In this document: piece by piece, positions 1 to 12,100 of the stretch
How the letters are laid out: every line of letters begins with the position of its first letter
Numbering within the stretch: the stretch's first letter is position 1
Assembly: GCA_001604565.1 (NCBI GenBank)
Contig: LVBV01000011.1
Location: 1 to 64,000 of the forward strand
Direction of reading: 5' to 3'
Origin: Puniceicoccales bacterium Verruco_01
Lineage (GTDB): Bacteria; Verrucomicrobiota; Verrucomicrobiia; Opitutales; Oceanipulchritudinaceae
DNA length: 64,000 nt
Notes under the pieces: generated by a model
The model's input: the letters and a program-made list of their open reading frames with translations, nothing else
The model's database searches: none
Told to the model about the DNA's origin: nothing
Program-made: the position numbers and the translations under genes

Positions 1-103
1 GCAGAAGGTAGTTGCGCGCGAATCCCGCGCGGACCTTCACCTGTTCGCCCTCGTTGCCGAGGTTGTCAACCGGCTTGACCAGAAGAAGATTTGTATTGGC
101 CAT
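1..103 (-). CDS. rplI: 50S ribosomal protein bL9, N-terminal fragment
   Basis: Only the first 34 codons are in the window; the gene runs off the left edge. The visible protein starts MANTNLLLVKPVDNLG and continues with the lysine/arginine-rich turn GFARNYLL, which matches the bL9 N-terminal domain (compare the DKVANLG...VKAGYARNFL pattern of the family). This domain binds 23S rRNA at the base of the L1 stalk. The ATG is preceded by AGGA about a dozen bases upstream. It is divergent from the sigma-54 activator. The family assignment is firm, but nothing can be said about the C-terminal domain. Confidence 0.88.
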   Translation of the reverse strand, partial: MANTNLLLVKPVDNLGNEGEQVKVRAGFARNYLL

Positions 104-416
104 CGTTATATCCTGAAATTACGCTGTTTGAACCGGACCCTTTCGCCTCGGGGCGTGGGCACCCTGTGAAAAAGGGATTCACTGTATGAAGCACGGGCTC
201 GTTGGCAAGCCCCGAATCTCTTTTTCGCGCTTTCACGACACGCGACCCCCAACTTGTCCGTTTTCCGGCGAAAAGACAGAGGGCGGCAAAAATTTCCGCC
301 TTGTCGCGGAGCCCCACTTCGCCACAATAGGAAACGGGCCGCACGTTTCAGGGCCTTCACGGCCTTGCTCCGCGTCATGCTCTGCCGATTCAACGATCAG
401 GACCCCCACTCCCAGC
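104..416. other. Divergent intergenic region between rplI and the sigma-54 activator
   Basis: This gap of 313 bases holds no convincing gene. The activator reading frame stays open back to 186, but that stretch lacks any receiver-domain character. A short hairpin can form near 284-302 (GGCGG, an A/T centre, CCGCC), and a GTTTTCCGGCGAAAAG motif near 260-275 resembles an arm of the inverted-repeat element at 22937-23100. No clean promoter is visible, although promoters for both flanking genes must lie here. Confidence 0.4.
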
Positions 417-1937
<1,521 letters not shown>

Positions 1938-2000
1938 CAGCGATCGGAAGAGACGCCGCTGACCGCCAAACGCCGCACCGGATGCTCCGGTCCGTCCTCC

Positions 2001-3320
2001 CTACCCCGCCGCGCCCATGCGTTTTTCGAGCAGGCCGCCCGCATAGGCGGAGAGTTCCTCGTTACCCATGCGGGATAAAACTTCCTCGAAGAAGCCGAAG
2101 ACCATCAGTTTTTCCGCCTCTTTGCGGGGAATTCCGCGCGAGAGAAGGTAGAACATCTGGTCCGCGTCGAGCTGGCCCGTCGTCATGCCGTGGCTGCACT
2201 TGACGTCGTTCGCGAGGATTTCCAGGCCCGGCAGGCTGCTCGCCTCCGCATCAGGGGAAAGGAGCAGGTTGCGATTCGTCTGGTAGGCGTCGGTCCGCTG
2301 GGCGAGCTCGTCTACGCGGATGAGCCCGGCGAAGATCGTGCGCGCCTTGTCCGTCAGGACGTTCTTGTAGAGAAGGTCGCTCTTGCCGTCGCAGGCTAAG
2401 TGCGTCTGAAGGGTCCTCTGGTCGATCTCGCGCGAGCCGGTCGCCACGGCGAGGGAATGCATCTGGACATTCCCGCCTCGCCCCACGATGCGTCCGTGCT
2501 CCTCGGCGCGGACGTGGCCGCCGCCCAGGTGCAGGGAGATCGAGTCGATCGAGGAATCCCGGTCCGCCGTGGAGCTCCCAAGGTGGAACGCGAGGCTCGA
2601 ATCGCTCCAGCTCTGGATCAGGCGGCGGGAAATCCGCGCGCCGGGCAGCGCCACGAGGTCCGACGCGGCGCACGCGAAGTGAGCAAGGTTCGCGTCGCGG
2701 CTGCGGAACACCTCGACGAGCGTGACGGAGCTGTTTTCGTCCGCCACGACCAAAGTGTGCGGGAAAAGGCCCGCGTTCGGACGCACGGCCTCGTGCAGCG
2801 CCGCGAGAGGGAGCGTCACCTCCACGTTTTTCGGCACGTAAAGGAAGACACCGCTCCGGAACATCGCCATGTGCAGCGCCTCGAACTTTTCGCTGCCGAG
2901 GTTCGGCATGTGACCGAAGAGGTATTTCCTCACGAACTCCGGGTAGGCCCTGAGCGCGGCGTCGAGAGGCAGAAAGATCACGCCCTTCTCCGCCAACTCC
3001 GGATCGAGCGGCTTTCCGCCCGCGTGAAAATCGTCCGCGAAGTCCAGACACCCGCCGCAGGTGACGACCGGTTCCACCGACGCCGCAAGCGACGCTTCGC
3101 CGCGAGCCAGCGTAAAACCGTCGCAGGACAGGTTCGAGACCGTCGCAAAGCGCCACGCCTCCTGCTTGCGCGTGGGCATCGTCAGCTCCGCAAAGCGTTT
3201 CCTGGCCTCGCGCTTGGCCTCGGCCAGCCACGCCGGCATGCGCGGCCACGACGCCATGTGCTCGGCGAAAGCGGCTTCGGCGACCACAGAGGCTGAATTG
3301 ACGGCAGGGAAGTCAGACAT
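2001..3320 (-). CDS. sufD: SufD, Fe-S cluster assembly scaffold subunit
   Basis: Component of the SufBC2D complex, which builds Fe-S clusters on a scaffold using sulfur from a cysteine desulfurase. At 439 aa it has the usual SufD length. The beta-helix core carries GVFLYVPKNVEVTLPL and the conserved C-terminus SHGMTTGQLDADQMFYLLSRGIP followed by a helical tail. The start at 3320 (MSDFPAV) has AAAGGA about nine bases upstream; the longer frame begins with TTG inside that leader. It is the last gene of the suf operon, 14 bases after the unknown gene. The usual sufS/sufU partners are not next to it, so they must be encoded elsewhere. Confidence 0.93.
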   Translation of the reverse strand: MSDFPAVNSASVVAEAAFAEHMASWPRMPAWLAEAKREARKRFAELTMPTRKQEAWRFATVSNLSCDGFTLARGEASLAASVEPVVTCGGCLDFADDFHAGGKPLDPELAEKGVIFLPLDAALRAYPEFVRKYLFGHMPNLGSEKFEALHMAMFRSGVFLYVPKNVEVTLPLAALHEAVRPNAGLFPHTLVVADENSSVTLVEVFRSRDANLAHFACAASDLVALPGARISRRLIQSWSDSSLAFHLGSSTADRDSSIDSISLHLGGGHVRAEEHGRIVGRGGNVQMHSLAVATGSREIDQRTLQTHLACDGKSDLLYKNVLTDKARTIFAGLIRVDELAQRTDAYQTNRNLLLSPDAEASSLPGLEILANDVKCSHGMTTGQLDADQMFYLLSRGIPRKEAEKLMVFGFFEEVLSRMGNEELSAYAGGLLEKRMGAAG

Positions 3321-3334
3321 CGGGAAAAGTCCTT

Positions 3335-4183
3335 TCAAGCGAGGGGGCGACCTCTGGAAATTGACATCGAGTCGTGGATATAGCGGACGGCCAGAGCAGC
3401 GGGAAGCGGCTTGCCTCTGCCGAATTCACCGACGGTCTCGCAGACCGAAAAGCCGCGCGAAGCTCCGTTGTACGCCACGAGCCAGCGGGCGAAACGGTCG
3501 GCATCCTCGGGCGTTTCACGCGGGAATTCCGACGGCGGTTTGCCGATACCGCAGCGCCACGGCTTGGGACTCAGGCGAGCACGGAAGCATTTCTGGTTCT
3601 TCGTCAGCGTCACATAGAGGGAGTCCGAACCGAATTTGCGCAGAACGTCGAGAGCCTCCTCCGATTTCGGATCGAAGAGCTTCGAGAGGACCAGCACGCG
3701 GAAACCCGCCTTGGTCCGGTAGAGGACGCAGCGCAGGTCCGGCACCGTGTCGATCGCCTCCAGTATCAATTGCTGGATGGCGTTGCGACGCGCGGCGGGA
3801 TCGGGCTTGCGACCGAAAAGAAAACCGAAAAAGCCGCCCGAGTAGCCGACTTCGTGATCCGCATCGTCGATGTCGATGAACATCACGCGTTCGGAATTGA
3901 GTACGAGGGCGCCGTAGCGGTTGCGCGTCACGATGGCGTGACTATCGCGCCCGGAGTCGCGTTCCTCGACGATCTCCTCGCGCAGCGGCGTGCGCTCGCC
4001 GTAGGCGTAGCGTTCGAGTTCTTCCGAGGTGGCTCCGCGCGAGAGTCTCTCAAGGACGTTTTCGGCGCGCCTCTTGGCGCAGCTTTGCGCGTCCTCGCGG
4101 CTTGAATCCGACCAACCGGTCATGACGGTCGAAAGGTCGCCCCTTCGTTCTTCAATCCTTGTCCAGAACTTTGGGAAATGCAT
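3335..4183 (-). CDS. Conserved protein of unknown function inside the suf operon
   Basis: 282 aa, soluble, without signal peptide or membrane segment. The start MHFPKFWTRI is two bases after the sufB stop, so translation is probably coupled. Visible blocks are an N-terminal helix with GWSDSS, VTRNRYGALVLNSERVMFID followed by IDD, YRTKAGFRVLVLSKLFDP, and CFRARLSPKPWRCG near the C-terminus. From memory these blocks recur in a widespread bacterial family of unknown function. The acidic IDIDD next to a strand and the later basic YRTKAGFR recall nucleotide-handling folds, but that is only a guess. Its placement between sufB and sufD suggests a role in, or co-expression with, Fe-S assembly. No catalytic function can be assigned. 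Confidence 0.8.
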   Translation of the reverse strand: MHFPKFWTRIEERRGDLSTVMTGWSDSSREDAQSCAKRRAENVLERLSRGATSEELERYAYGERTPLREEIVEERDSGRDSHAIVTRNRYGALVLNSERVMFIDIDDADHEVGYSGGFFGFLFGRKPDPAARRNAIQQLILEAIDTVPDLRCVLYRTKAGFRVLVLSKLFDPKSEEALDVLRKFGSDSLYVTLTKNQKCFRARLSPKPWRCGIGKPPSEFPRETPEDADRFARWLVAYNGASRGFSVCETVGEFGRGKPLPAALAVRYIHDSMSISRGRPLA

Positions 4184-4185
4184 CG

Positions 4186-5631
4186 CTAGCCCACACTCCC
4201 TTCCATTTCGAGGTCGATCAGCCGCCTCAGTTCGACGGAGTATTCCATCGGGAACTCGCGGACGAGGTCGTTCACAAAGCCGTTCACGGCAAGGCTCATG
4301 GCCTCCGCCTCCGGGATGCCGCGCTGGCGCATGTAGAAGATCTGCTCCTCGCTCACCTTGCTGACGCTCGCCTCGTGCTGGACGCTGTTGCCCTCGCCCT
4401 TGACGACGATGGCGGGGTACGTGTCCGTGCGGCTGTTGTCGTTGATCAGCAGGGCGTCGCACTCGGTGTTGTTCTTGCAGTGCTTGAGGTGACTCGGGAT
4501 CGAGACCATGCCGCGGTACGTGGCGCGGCCCTTGCCGATGGAGATGCTCTTTGAAATGATGTTGCTCGTCGTGCGGTCCGCGACGTGAATCATCTTGGAG
4601 CCGGTATCCTGATGCTGGCCGTCGTGGGCAAGGGCGATGGAAAGCACCTCGCCGCGCGCGCCCTCCCCCCGCAGGACCACCGCCGGATACTTCATCGTGA
4701 GTCGGCTGCCGATATTGCAGTCGATCCAGCGGATCTGGGCGTCCTCCATCGCCATGCCGCGCTTGGTGACAAGGTTGAAGACGTTGCTCGACCAGTTCTG
4801 CACCGTCACGTACTGGATCTTCGCCCCCTTGAGCGCGACTAGTTCCACGACGGCGCTGTGGAGGGAGCTCGTCTCGTACTGTGGGGCCGTGCAGCCCTCC
4901 ATGTACATCATCTCCGCGCCCTCGTCCGCGATGATGAGGGTTCTTTCAAACTGGCCCATTTCCTCCGCATTGATGCGGAAGTACGCCTGGAGGGGCTGCT
5001 TGAGCTTCACGCCCTTGGGGATGTAGATGAAGCTGCCGCCGGAGAACACCGCGCTGTTGAGGGCGCTGAACTTGTTGTCGCCGATCGGGATCACCTTGCC
5101 GAACCACGGGCGGAAGATCTCCGGGTACTTCATGAGGCCCTCGGAGGAAGTGACAAAGATGACGCCCTGCTTGGCGAGGTCCTCCTTCATATTGGAGTAG
5201 CTCGATTCGCTGTCGAACTGCGCCTCCACGCCCGCGAGGAAGGCCCTCTCCTTCTCCGGCACGCCAAGGCGCTCGAAGGTCTTTTTCACCTCCTCGGGCA
5301 CCTCTTCCCAGCTGCGCGTCTGCCGACCCTTGGCCATGTAGTAGCTGATGCGGTCAAAGTCGATGTTCTTGAGGTCCGCCGAGGCCCACTCGCCCGGCAT
5401 GTGCTTCTCGTTGAAAATCTTGAGGGCCTTCTTGCGGAAATCGCGAATCCAGTCCGGTTCTTTCTTGGCGTTGCAGATGAAGTCGATCGTCTTTTCCGAG
5501 AGCCCCTTGCCCGCGTCGAGGTCGTACGATGTGTCGTAGCGGAAGTTGCCGACGTTGCGCTCGATGTCCAACGCCTTCGCCTGGGCGTCCTTCGCCAAAG
5601 CCTCCTGGCTGTTCGGTAGTTCACAGCTCAT
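4186..5631 (-). CDS. sufB: SufB, Fe-S cluster assembly scaffold subunit
   Basis: Scaffold subunit of SufBC2D, 481 aa, close to the usual SufB length. Recognised by the N-terminal [51 protein letters not shown], the beta-helix block [18 protein letters not shown], and the C-terminal [18 protein letters not shown]. The ATG at 5631 has a strong GGAGG nine bases upstream; the longer in-frame extension is arginine-rich shadow sequence. It follows the NTF2-like gene by 17 bases and precedes the unknown gene by two. Very confident family call. Confidence 0.97.
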   Translation of the reverse strand: MSCELPNSQEALAKDAQAKALDIERNVGNFRYDTSYDLDAGKGLSEKTIDFICNAKKEPDWIRDFRKKALKIFNEKHMPGEWASADLKNIDFDRISYYMAKGRQTRSWEEVPEEVKKTFERLGVPEKERAFLAGVEAQFDSESSYSNMKEDLAKQGVIFVTSSEGLMKYPEIFRPWFGKVIPIGDNKFSALNSAVFSGGSFIYIPKGVKLKQPLQAYFRINAEEMGQFERTLIIADEGAEMMYMEGCTAPQYETSSLHSAVVELVALKGAKIQYVTVQNWSSNVFNLVTKRGMAMEDAQIRWIDCNIGSRLTMKYPAVVLRGEGARGEVLSIALAHDGQHQDTGSKMIHVADRTTSNIISKSISIGKGRATYRGMVSIPSHLKHCKNNTECDALLINDNSRTDTYPAIVVKGEGNSVQHEASVSKVSEEQIFYMRQRGIPEAEAMSLAVNGFVNDLVREFPMEYSVELRRLIDLEMEGSVG

Positions 5632-5648
5632 TGTGTCACCCTCCCCCG

Positions 5649-6023
5649 TTACCTTGCCCCCGGCAGCCGCTCGTAATGCGCGGCGGCCCTTTTCACCTTC
5701 CCTGTTTCGTCGAACGCGAGCCATTCCACGGCGCCGAGCCCGAAAACGGCCTTGTAGGCGATGCAGATGGAGTCCGCCCCGACAAACACCTCGCGCAGCT
5801 CGAAATGCAAATCCGGAACCTTTTGCAAGCTCTTCGCCCAATACGCGCCCACAGCCTCGCGGCCCTTCAGCGTCCCGCAACCGCCCCCGTTTACAAGGGC
5901 GATCATGGGACTGGCCATCTCGAAACCGTCCGCATAGTGCGAAAGGATGCGCTCCAGATCGTGGGTGTTCCACGACTCGATCCACTCTCTGGCGAAATCT
6001 TCGGCAAACCGGCGTGTCAGCAT
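5649..6023 (-). CDS. NTF2/SnoaL-like small protein in suf operon
   Basis: 124-aa cytoplasmic protein with the cone-shaped NTF2/SnoaL pattern: an N-terminal helix pair with [21 protein letters not shown], then [13 protein letters not shown] and alternating strands [20 protein letters not shown]. Families with this fold include small-molecule isomerases and ligand-binding proteins, so no substrate can be named. The start at 6023 has an excellent AAAGGAGG seven bases upstream. It sits 14 bases after sufC and 17 before sufB, which makes co-transcription almost certain. SnoaL-like proteins are not standard suf components. Confidence 0.82.
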   Translation of the reverse strand: MLTRRFAEDFAREWIESWNTHDLERILSHYADGFEMASPMIALVNGGGCGTLKGREAVGAYWAKSLQKVPDLHFELREVFVGADSICIAYKAVFGLGAVEWLAFDETGKVKRAAAHYERLPGAR

Positions 6024-6037
6024 GAGTCGATCCTCCT

Positions 6038-6789
<752 letters not shown>

Positions 6790-6793
<4 letters not shown>

Positions 6794-7239
6794 GATAAAG
6801 GGTTGCTTTCCTTTTTGCGGGGTGCGCGCCCGCGGTAACTTAATTCAAAACTGTCCGCTGCGTAACCTTCCGGCAGGAGTGAGGTGATGTATTTCACCGC
6901 CTCCGGGGAAAGTGGAATATCGCTCACTTCGCCGGACTCGTCATGAAAATGAGCATGCTCGGAATGATTCGCGCAGTAGCGCGTCGGCTGACGGTCGCGA
7001 TGAACGGCCCTTACCAAGCCGCAATCCGTCAGGGTCTCAAGGCAGTTGTACACCGTGGCGAGCGAGATGGTCCGCAGGACCTTCCGCGAACGCAGGAAAA
7101 CCTCCTCCGCGCTAGGGTGATCCGTCGAAGAGGCAAGAACACCGTACACGGCGCTCCGCTGGCATGTGGGACGCAGCCCCGACCGGGCCAGTCCCTCCGC
7201 AAGCACAACTTCCGTCTTTTTCGGTTCCGCCTTCATCAT
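6790..7239 (-). CDS. Fur-family transcriptional regulator heading the suf operon
   Basis: 149-aa Fur/PerR-type repressor. The winged helix contains [27 protein letters not shown] and the recognition helix [19 protein letters not shown]. The dimerisation domain keeps a His-rich metal site ([12 protein letters not shown]), but the CxxC motifs of canonical structural zinc sites are absent. The likely start is the ATG at 7239 or the adjacent ATG at 7236; a TTG at 7254 would add five residues, and none has a clear ribosome binding site. It overlaps sufC by four bases. Placement makes it the probable iron-, peroxide- or cluster-responsive regulator of its own operon. Whether it senses iron (Fur), peroxide (PerR) or another signal cannot be told. 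Confidence 0.88.
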
Positions 7240-7255
7240 TTGGAATGATTCCAAA
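7239..7255. promoter_or_regulatory. Perfect 17-bp palindrome, candidate Fur-family operator
   Basis: TTTGGAATGATTCCAAA is an exact 8-1-8 inverted repeat lying on the start codon of the Fur-like gene. The 7-1-7 core (TTGGAAT-N-ATTCCAA) has the geometry of Fur/PerR boxes. A second half-site-like GAATATTC lies at 7264-7271. Autoregulation of the suf operon is the natural reading, but the exact base pattern differs from textbook Fur and PerR boxes. The promoter itself is not clear. Confidence 0.6.
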
Positions 7256-7471
7256 ACTCAATAGAATATTCCGTGTCCAGTCAACATTCTCCCCTGAAAA
7301 GAGTCGAAAGAAGCAGTGAGAGCGCCCACATTCACACGAACCACTTTCAGAATTGCCGAGGACACTGCGAATCATGAGAATGCGAAACCGTAGAGCGCGA
7401 ATTATAGACTGACTTTTTTATTCACAATTGACCGCCTTCGGCGTAGATGTGAAACAACCGAAGAATTTTCA

Positions 7472-9124
7472 ATGAGAACACCCTTCCAGAAAAAGGAGCT
7501 GACTGGCGAGCCCGACCTGCACGTATCGCGCAGGACCGGACCCACGCGCACCTACGTGCCCGTTTACGCCGATCATCTGCCTCCGTGCAATGCAACATGC
7601 CCTGCGGGCGAGAATATCCAAGAATGGCTCGCCTACGCGCAGGCCGGGAATCTCGAAGCCGCGTGGCAGACCATCGTGCGCGACAACCCTCTGCCCGCCG
7701 TTCATGGAAGGGTGTGCTACCACACCTGCGAGAACGCCTGCAACCGCAAGTACACCGATACGGCGGTCAGCATTCACGCGGTGGAACGCCTCGTGGGTGA
7801 CACGGCCCTCGAAAAAGGCTGGATGCCGAAGTTCGATGCGAAGGAGAGCGGCAAGCGCGTCCTCATCGTCGGCGCCGGCCCGGCGGGTCTTTCCGCCGCG
7901 TACCACCTGCGCCGTCTCGGCCACTCGGTCGAAATCCGCGAGGCCGGTCCGATGGCGGGCGGCATGCTGCACTTCGGCATCCCGAAGTACCGCCTGCCCC
8001 GCGAGGTGCTGGACGCGGAGATCTCCCGCATCGAGAAGATGGGCGTCAAAATCACTTTGAACCACAAGGTCACGGACCTCGCCAAAGAGAAGGCCGAGGG
8101 GAAGTTCGACGCCGCCTTCGTGGCTGTCGGCGCCCACATCGGTCGCCGGACGGACATTCCCGCGAAGGACGCCGCCCCGATCCTCGACGCGGTGGAACTT
8201 CTGCGCGGCGTGGAACTGGGCGAGAAGCCGCGGATCGGCAAGCGCGTGGCGATCTACGGCGGCGGCAACACCGCGATGGACGCGGCCCGCACGGCCCTGC
8301 GCCTAGGCGCCGAGGAGACCATCATCATTTACCGCCGCAATCGCGAAAAAGCCCCGGCGCACGATTCCGAGATTCAGGACGCGCTGGAGGAAGGTGTGAA
8401 GATCCACTGGCTGCGCACGATCGCGGGCGTGGAGGGCGCCGCCGTGAAGGTCGAGAAGATGAAGCTCGACGAAAAGGGCTGGCCCGTGGGCACCGGCGAG
8501 TTTGAGACCTTGAATGCCGACACCCTCGTCATGGCCCTCGGTCAGGATAGCGAGTCGAAGCTCCTTTCCACCTGCAAGGGGGTTGAGTTCAAGGATGACA
8601 CGGTTGCGGTGAACGACCAGATGATGACCGGCTGCGAGGGTGTCTTCGCAGGCGGCGACATGGTGCCGTACGAGCGCGCCGTAACGGTGGCGGTGGGTCA
8701 CGGCAAGAAGGCCGCCCGCTGCATCGACGCATGGCTGCGCGGCACCCGGTACGAGTCATTTGCCAAGAACGCTCCGGCCTCCCCGGAGCGTTTGCATTCC
8801 TGGTACTACACGCAGGCCAAGCCCGGCGAGGAACCCCGTCTTGCTGGCGGCGAGCGCAAGGGCGACTTCCGCGAGGTGGTCTCTGGCCTCACGGCAGAGG
8901 AGGCGGTCCACGAGGCCAAACGGTGCCTCTCCTGCGGCAACTGCTATGAGTGCGACGGGTGCCTGGGCGCCTGCCCGGAGGACGCGGTCATCAAGCTCGG
9001 CCCCGGCAAACGCTACAAGTTCGACTACGAGAAGTGCGTCGGCTGCGGCGCGTGCTTCGAGCAGTGCCCCTGCGGCGCGATCGACCTTGTCGAGGACAAG
9101 GCGGACGTAACCACCAAAGCGTAA
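7472..9124 (+). CDS. GltD-like NAD(P)H:ferredoxin oxidoreductase with C-terminal 2[4Fe-4S] domain
   Basis: 550-aa flavoprotein. The N-terminal alpha-helical Fe-S domain has the GltD cysteine set (CNATCPAGENI; CYHTCENACNRK). Next comes an FAD-binding Rossmann fold with VLIVGAGPAGLSAAYHLRRLG, GGMLHFGIPKYRLP, an NAD(P) site with YGGGNTAMDAARTALRLGAE, and the FAD block GVFAGGD. The last 60 residues add a bacterial ferredoxin domain with two CxxCxxC-type clusters (CYECDGCLGACP; CVGCGACFEQCP). No glutaminase or synthase subunit is adjacent. Fifteen bases separate it from nifJ, so it probably exchanges electrons between NAD(P)H and the ferredoxin reduced by pyruvate oxidation. True glutamate synthase small subunit is the less likely alternative. 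Confidence 0.88.
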   Translation: MRTPFQKKELTGEPDLHVSRRTGPTRTYVPVYADHLPPCNATCPAGENIQEWLAYAQAGNLEAAWQTIVRDNPLPAVHGRVCYHTCENACNRKYTDTAVSIHAVERLVGDTALEKGWMPKFDAKESGKRVLIVGAGPAGLSAAYHLRRLGHSVEIREAGPMAGGMLHFGIPKYRLPREVLDAEISRIEKMGVKITLNHKVTDLAKEKAEGKFDAAFVAVGAHIGRRTDIPAKDAAPILDAVELLRGVELGEKPRIGKRVAIYGGGNTAMDAARTALRLGAEETIIIYRRNREKAPAHDSEIQDALEEGVKIHWLRTIAGVEGAAVKVEKMKLDEKGWPVGTGEFETLNADTLVMALGQDSESKLLSTCKGVEFKDDTVAVNDQMMTGCEGVFAGGDMVPYERAVTVAVGHGKKAARCIDAWLRGTRYESFAKNAPASPERLHSWYYTQAKPGEEPRLAGGERKGDFREVVSGLTAEEAVHEAKRCLSCGNCYECDGCLGACPEDAVIKLGPGKRYKFDYEKCVGCGACFEQCPCGAIDLVEDKADVTTKA

Positions 9125-9139
9125 GGCAAGGATTTTTCG

Positions 9140-12100
9140 ATGAAGTCACCTCTCAAGGTAATTGACGGCAACGAGGCCGCGGGTCACGTAGCCTACAAGG
9201 TAAGCGAGGTCTGCGCGATCTATCCGATCACGCCCTCCTCCACGATGGGCGAACTGGCCGACCAGTGGGCCGCGCAAGGCCAGAAGAACATCTGGGGCAC
9301 GGTGCCGCAGATCGTCGAGATGCAGAGCGAGGGCGGCGCCATCGGCGCGGTCCACGGTGCTCTCGCGACCGGCGCGCTTTCCAGCACCTTCACGGCGTCG
9401 CAGGGCCTGCTGCTCATGATCCCCAATCTCTACAAGATTGCGGGCGAGCTGACCCCGGCGGTGATCCATGTTGCGGCCCGCGCGGTGGCAACGCACGCCC
9501 TTTCCATCTTCGGCGAGCATTCCGACATCATGGCGGTGCGCGGCTGCGGCATGGCGCTGCTCTGCTCGAACAGCGTGCAGGAGGCCGGCGACCTGGCCCT
9601 CGTGGCCCACGCGGCCACCCTCAAGGCGCGCATCCCCTTCATCCACTTCTTCGACGGGTTCCGCACCTCGCACGAGCTGGCCTCCACCACCATCTTGGAC
9701 GACTCGGTGATCCGTGCGATGATCGACGACGAGCTCGTCCGCGCCCACCGTGCCCGCGCCCTTTCACCAGAGCATCCGACAATCCGCGGCACGGCGCAGA
9801 ACCCCGACGTGTACTTTCAGGCCCGCGAGGCGAGCAATCCGTATTACGAGGCGGTGCCCGGCATCGTCGAGGAGTACATGGAACGCTTCGCCAAACTCAC
9901 GGGGCGCCAGTACCGCCTGTTCGACTACGTGGGCGCGCCGGATGCCGAACGCGTGATCGTGTCGCTGGGCTCCTCGGGCGAAACGACGGCAGCCGTGGTG
10001 CAGAAGCTCTGCGCCGCGGGCGAAAAGGTCGGTGCGCTGCGCGTCCACCTGCTCCGTCCCTTCTCCTTCCGCCACTTCCTCAAGGCTCTGCCGAAATCGG
10101 TCAAAAAGATCGCCGTCATCGACCGCGACAAGGAACCGGGCGCGCTCGGCGAGCCGCTCTATCAGGATGTCGTCTCCGCGTATGTGGAAGGTCTTGCCGA
10201 GGGCGGGGAACTCGCCCGTCCGATGCCGCGCATCGTGGGCGGACGCTATGGGCTCTCCTCCAAGGATTTTACGCCCGCGATGGTGAAGGGCATCTTCGAC
10301 GAGCTCAAGAAGAACGCTCCGAAGAACCATTTCACGATTGGCATCGTCGATGACGTGAGTCACACGAGCCTCGACTACGATCCGTCCTTCTCGATCCTTG
10401 GCGACGAGGTGAAGCAGTGCCTCTTCTACGGCCTTGGCGCCGACGGCACGGTGGGCGCGAACCACAACACGATCAAGATCATCGGCGAGGAGGCGGGGCT
10501 CTACGCACAGGGATACTTCGTGTATGACTCCAAGAAGTCCGGCGGACGCACAACGAGCCACCTCCGCTTCGGCCCGGAGCCGATCCACGCGCCCTATCTG
10601 ATCCAGAAGGCGAATTTCATCGGCGTCCACCAGTCGCAGTTCTTCCACCAGTTCGATGTTCTGGCCCCGGCGGCGGAGGGCGCCATTGTCCTCATCAACT
10701 CGACGCATCCGGCGGAAGAGGTCTGGAACTACCTGCCCTCCTCCGTCCAGAAGATCATGATCGAGCGCAAGCTGAAGGTGTATGTCGTGGACGCGTACCG
10801 CGTCGCGCGCGCCGTCGGCATGGGCAACCGCATCAACACGATCATGCAGACCTGCTTCTTCGAGATCGCCAGGGTGATCCCGCCGGAAGTGGCCATCAAG
10901 TCGATCAAGGACTCGATTTACAAGAGCTACATCAAGAAGGGCGAGGCCGTCGTCGCCAAGAATAACGCCGCCGTCGATCAGGCCGTGGCGAACATGCACC
11001 AGATGATCGTGCCGGAGAAGGTGACGGCCAAAGCGGATTACGATTTTGCCCTCCCCGGCGACGCCCCGGAATTCGTCAAGACCTTCACCAAGGCCCTGAT
11101 CGAGGACAAGGGCGAGGCCCTGCCCGTCAGCATGATGCCGGCGGACGGCACCTTCCCGACGGCGACCTCCCGTTTTGAAAAGCGCGGCATCTCGCTCATC
11201 GTGCCAAGCTGGGAGGCCGACATGTGCATCGAGTGCGGCAACTGCTCCTTCGTCTGCCCGCACGCCTGCATCCGCGCCAAGTTCTACCACGAGGACACCC
11301 TCAAGGAAGCCCCCGACGGCTTCAAGAGCGCCAAGCTCCGTGGACGCGGCTTCCCGGACCAGCGCTACACCCTCGACATCTCCATCGAGGACTGCACCGG
11401 CTGTGGCCTCTGCGTGGAGGCGTGCCCGGTGGTGGTGAAGCTCGGCGAGCCGACCAAACCCGGCGGCAAACCCAAGGAAAAGCGCGCGATCAACATGACC
11501 GAGAAGGCAAAGATCGCCGCCGCCGCCACGTCAAACAGCGCCTTCTTCGAGAAGATTCCCTACAACGACCGCAACCTCGTCAACTTCGGGACGGTGCGCG
11601 GCGTGCAGTTCACGCAGCCGCTTTTCGAGTTCTCCGGCGCGTGCCAGGGCTGCGGCGAGACTCCGTATCTGAAGCTCCTCTCACAGCTCTTCGGCGACCG
11701 CATGCTGATTGCCAACGCCACGGGCTGCTCCTCGATCTACGGCGGCAACCTCCCGACCACCCCTTGGGCGAAAAACGCCGAGGGCCGCGGTCCGGCGTGG
11801 GCCAACTCGCTCTTCGAGGACAATGCGGAATTCGGCCTCGGTTACCGCATGACCCTTGACAAGCACGCCCAGCAGGCGCGCGAGCTTGTCACGGAACTGG
11901 CCCCGCAGATCGGCGACGATCTGGCGAAGTCGATTCTCGAAGCCCCGCAGAAGACGGAGGTGGAAATCGCCGCCCAGCGCGCCCGCATCGACGCCCTTCG
12001 CGCGAAACTGGCCGGCAAGGCCGACGAGAAGGCGAAGAACCTCCTCTCGCTCAGTGAATACCTCCTGCGCAAGAGCGTGTGGATCGTCGGCGGCGACGGC

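Noticed and set aside
186-416. N-terminal extension of the sigma-54 activator from an ATG at 186
   Set aside because: The 77 extra residues are low-complexity and the receiver domain starts cleanly at 417; this stretch is the divergent promoter region.
7472-9124. Glutamate synthase small subunit
   Set aside because: No large subunit nearby, an added ferredoxin domain and linkage to nifJ favour a ferredoxin oxidoreductase role.
9764-11290. 508-codon open frame opposite nifJ
   Set aside because: Antisense to a fully conserved gene; His/Asp/Arg-rich composition is the mirror of GC-rich coding sequence.
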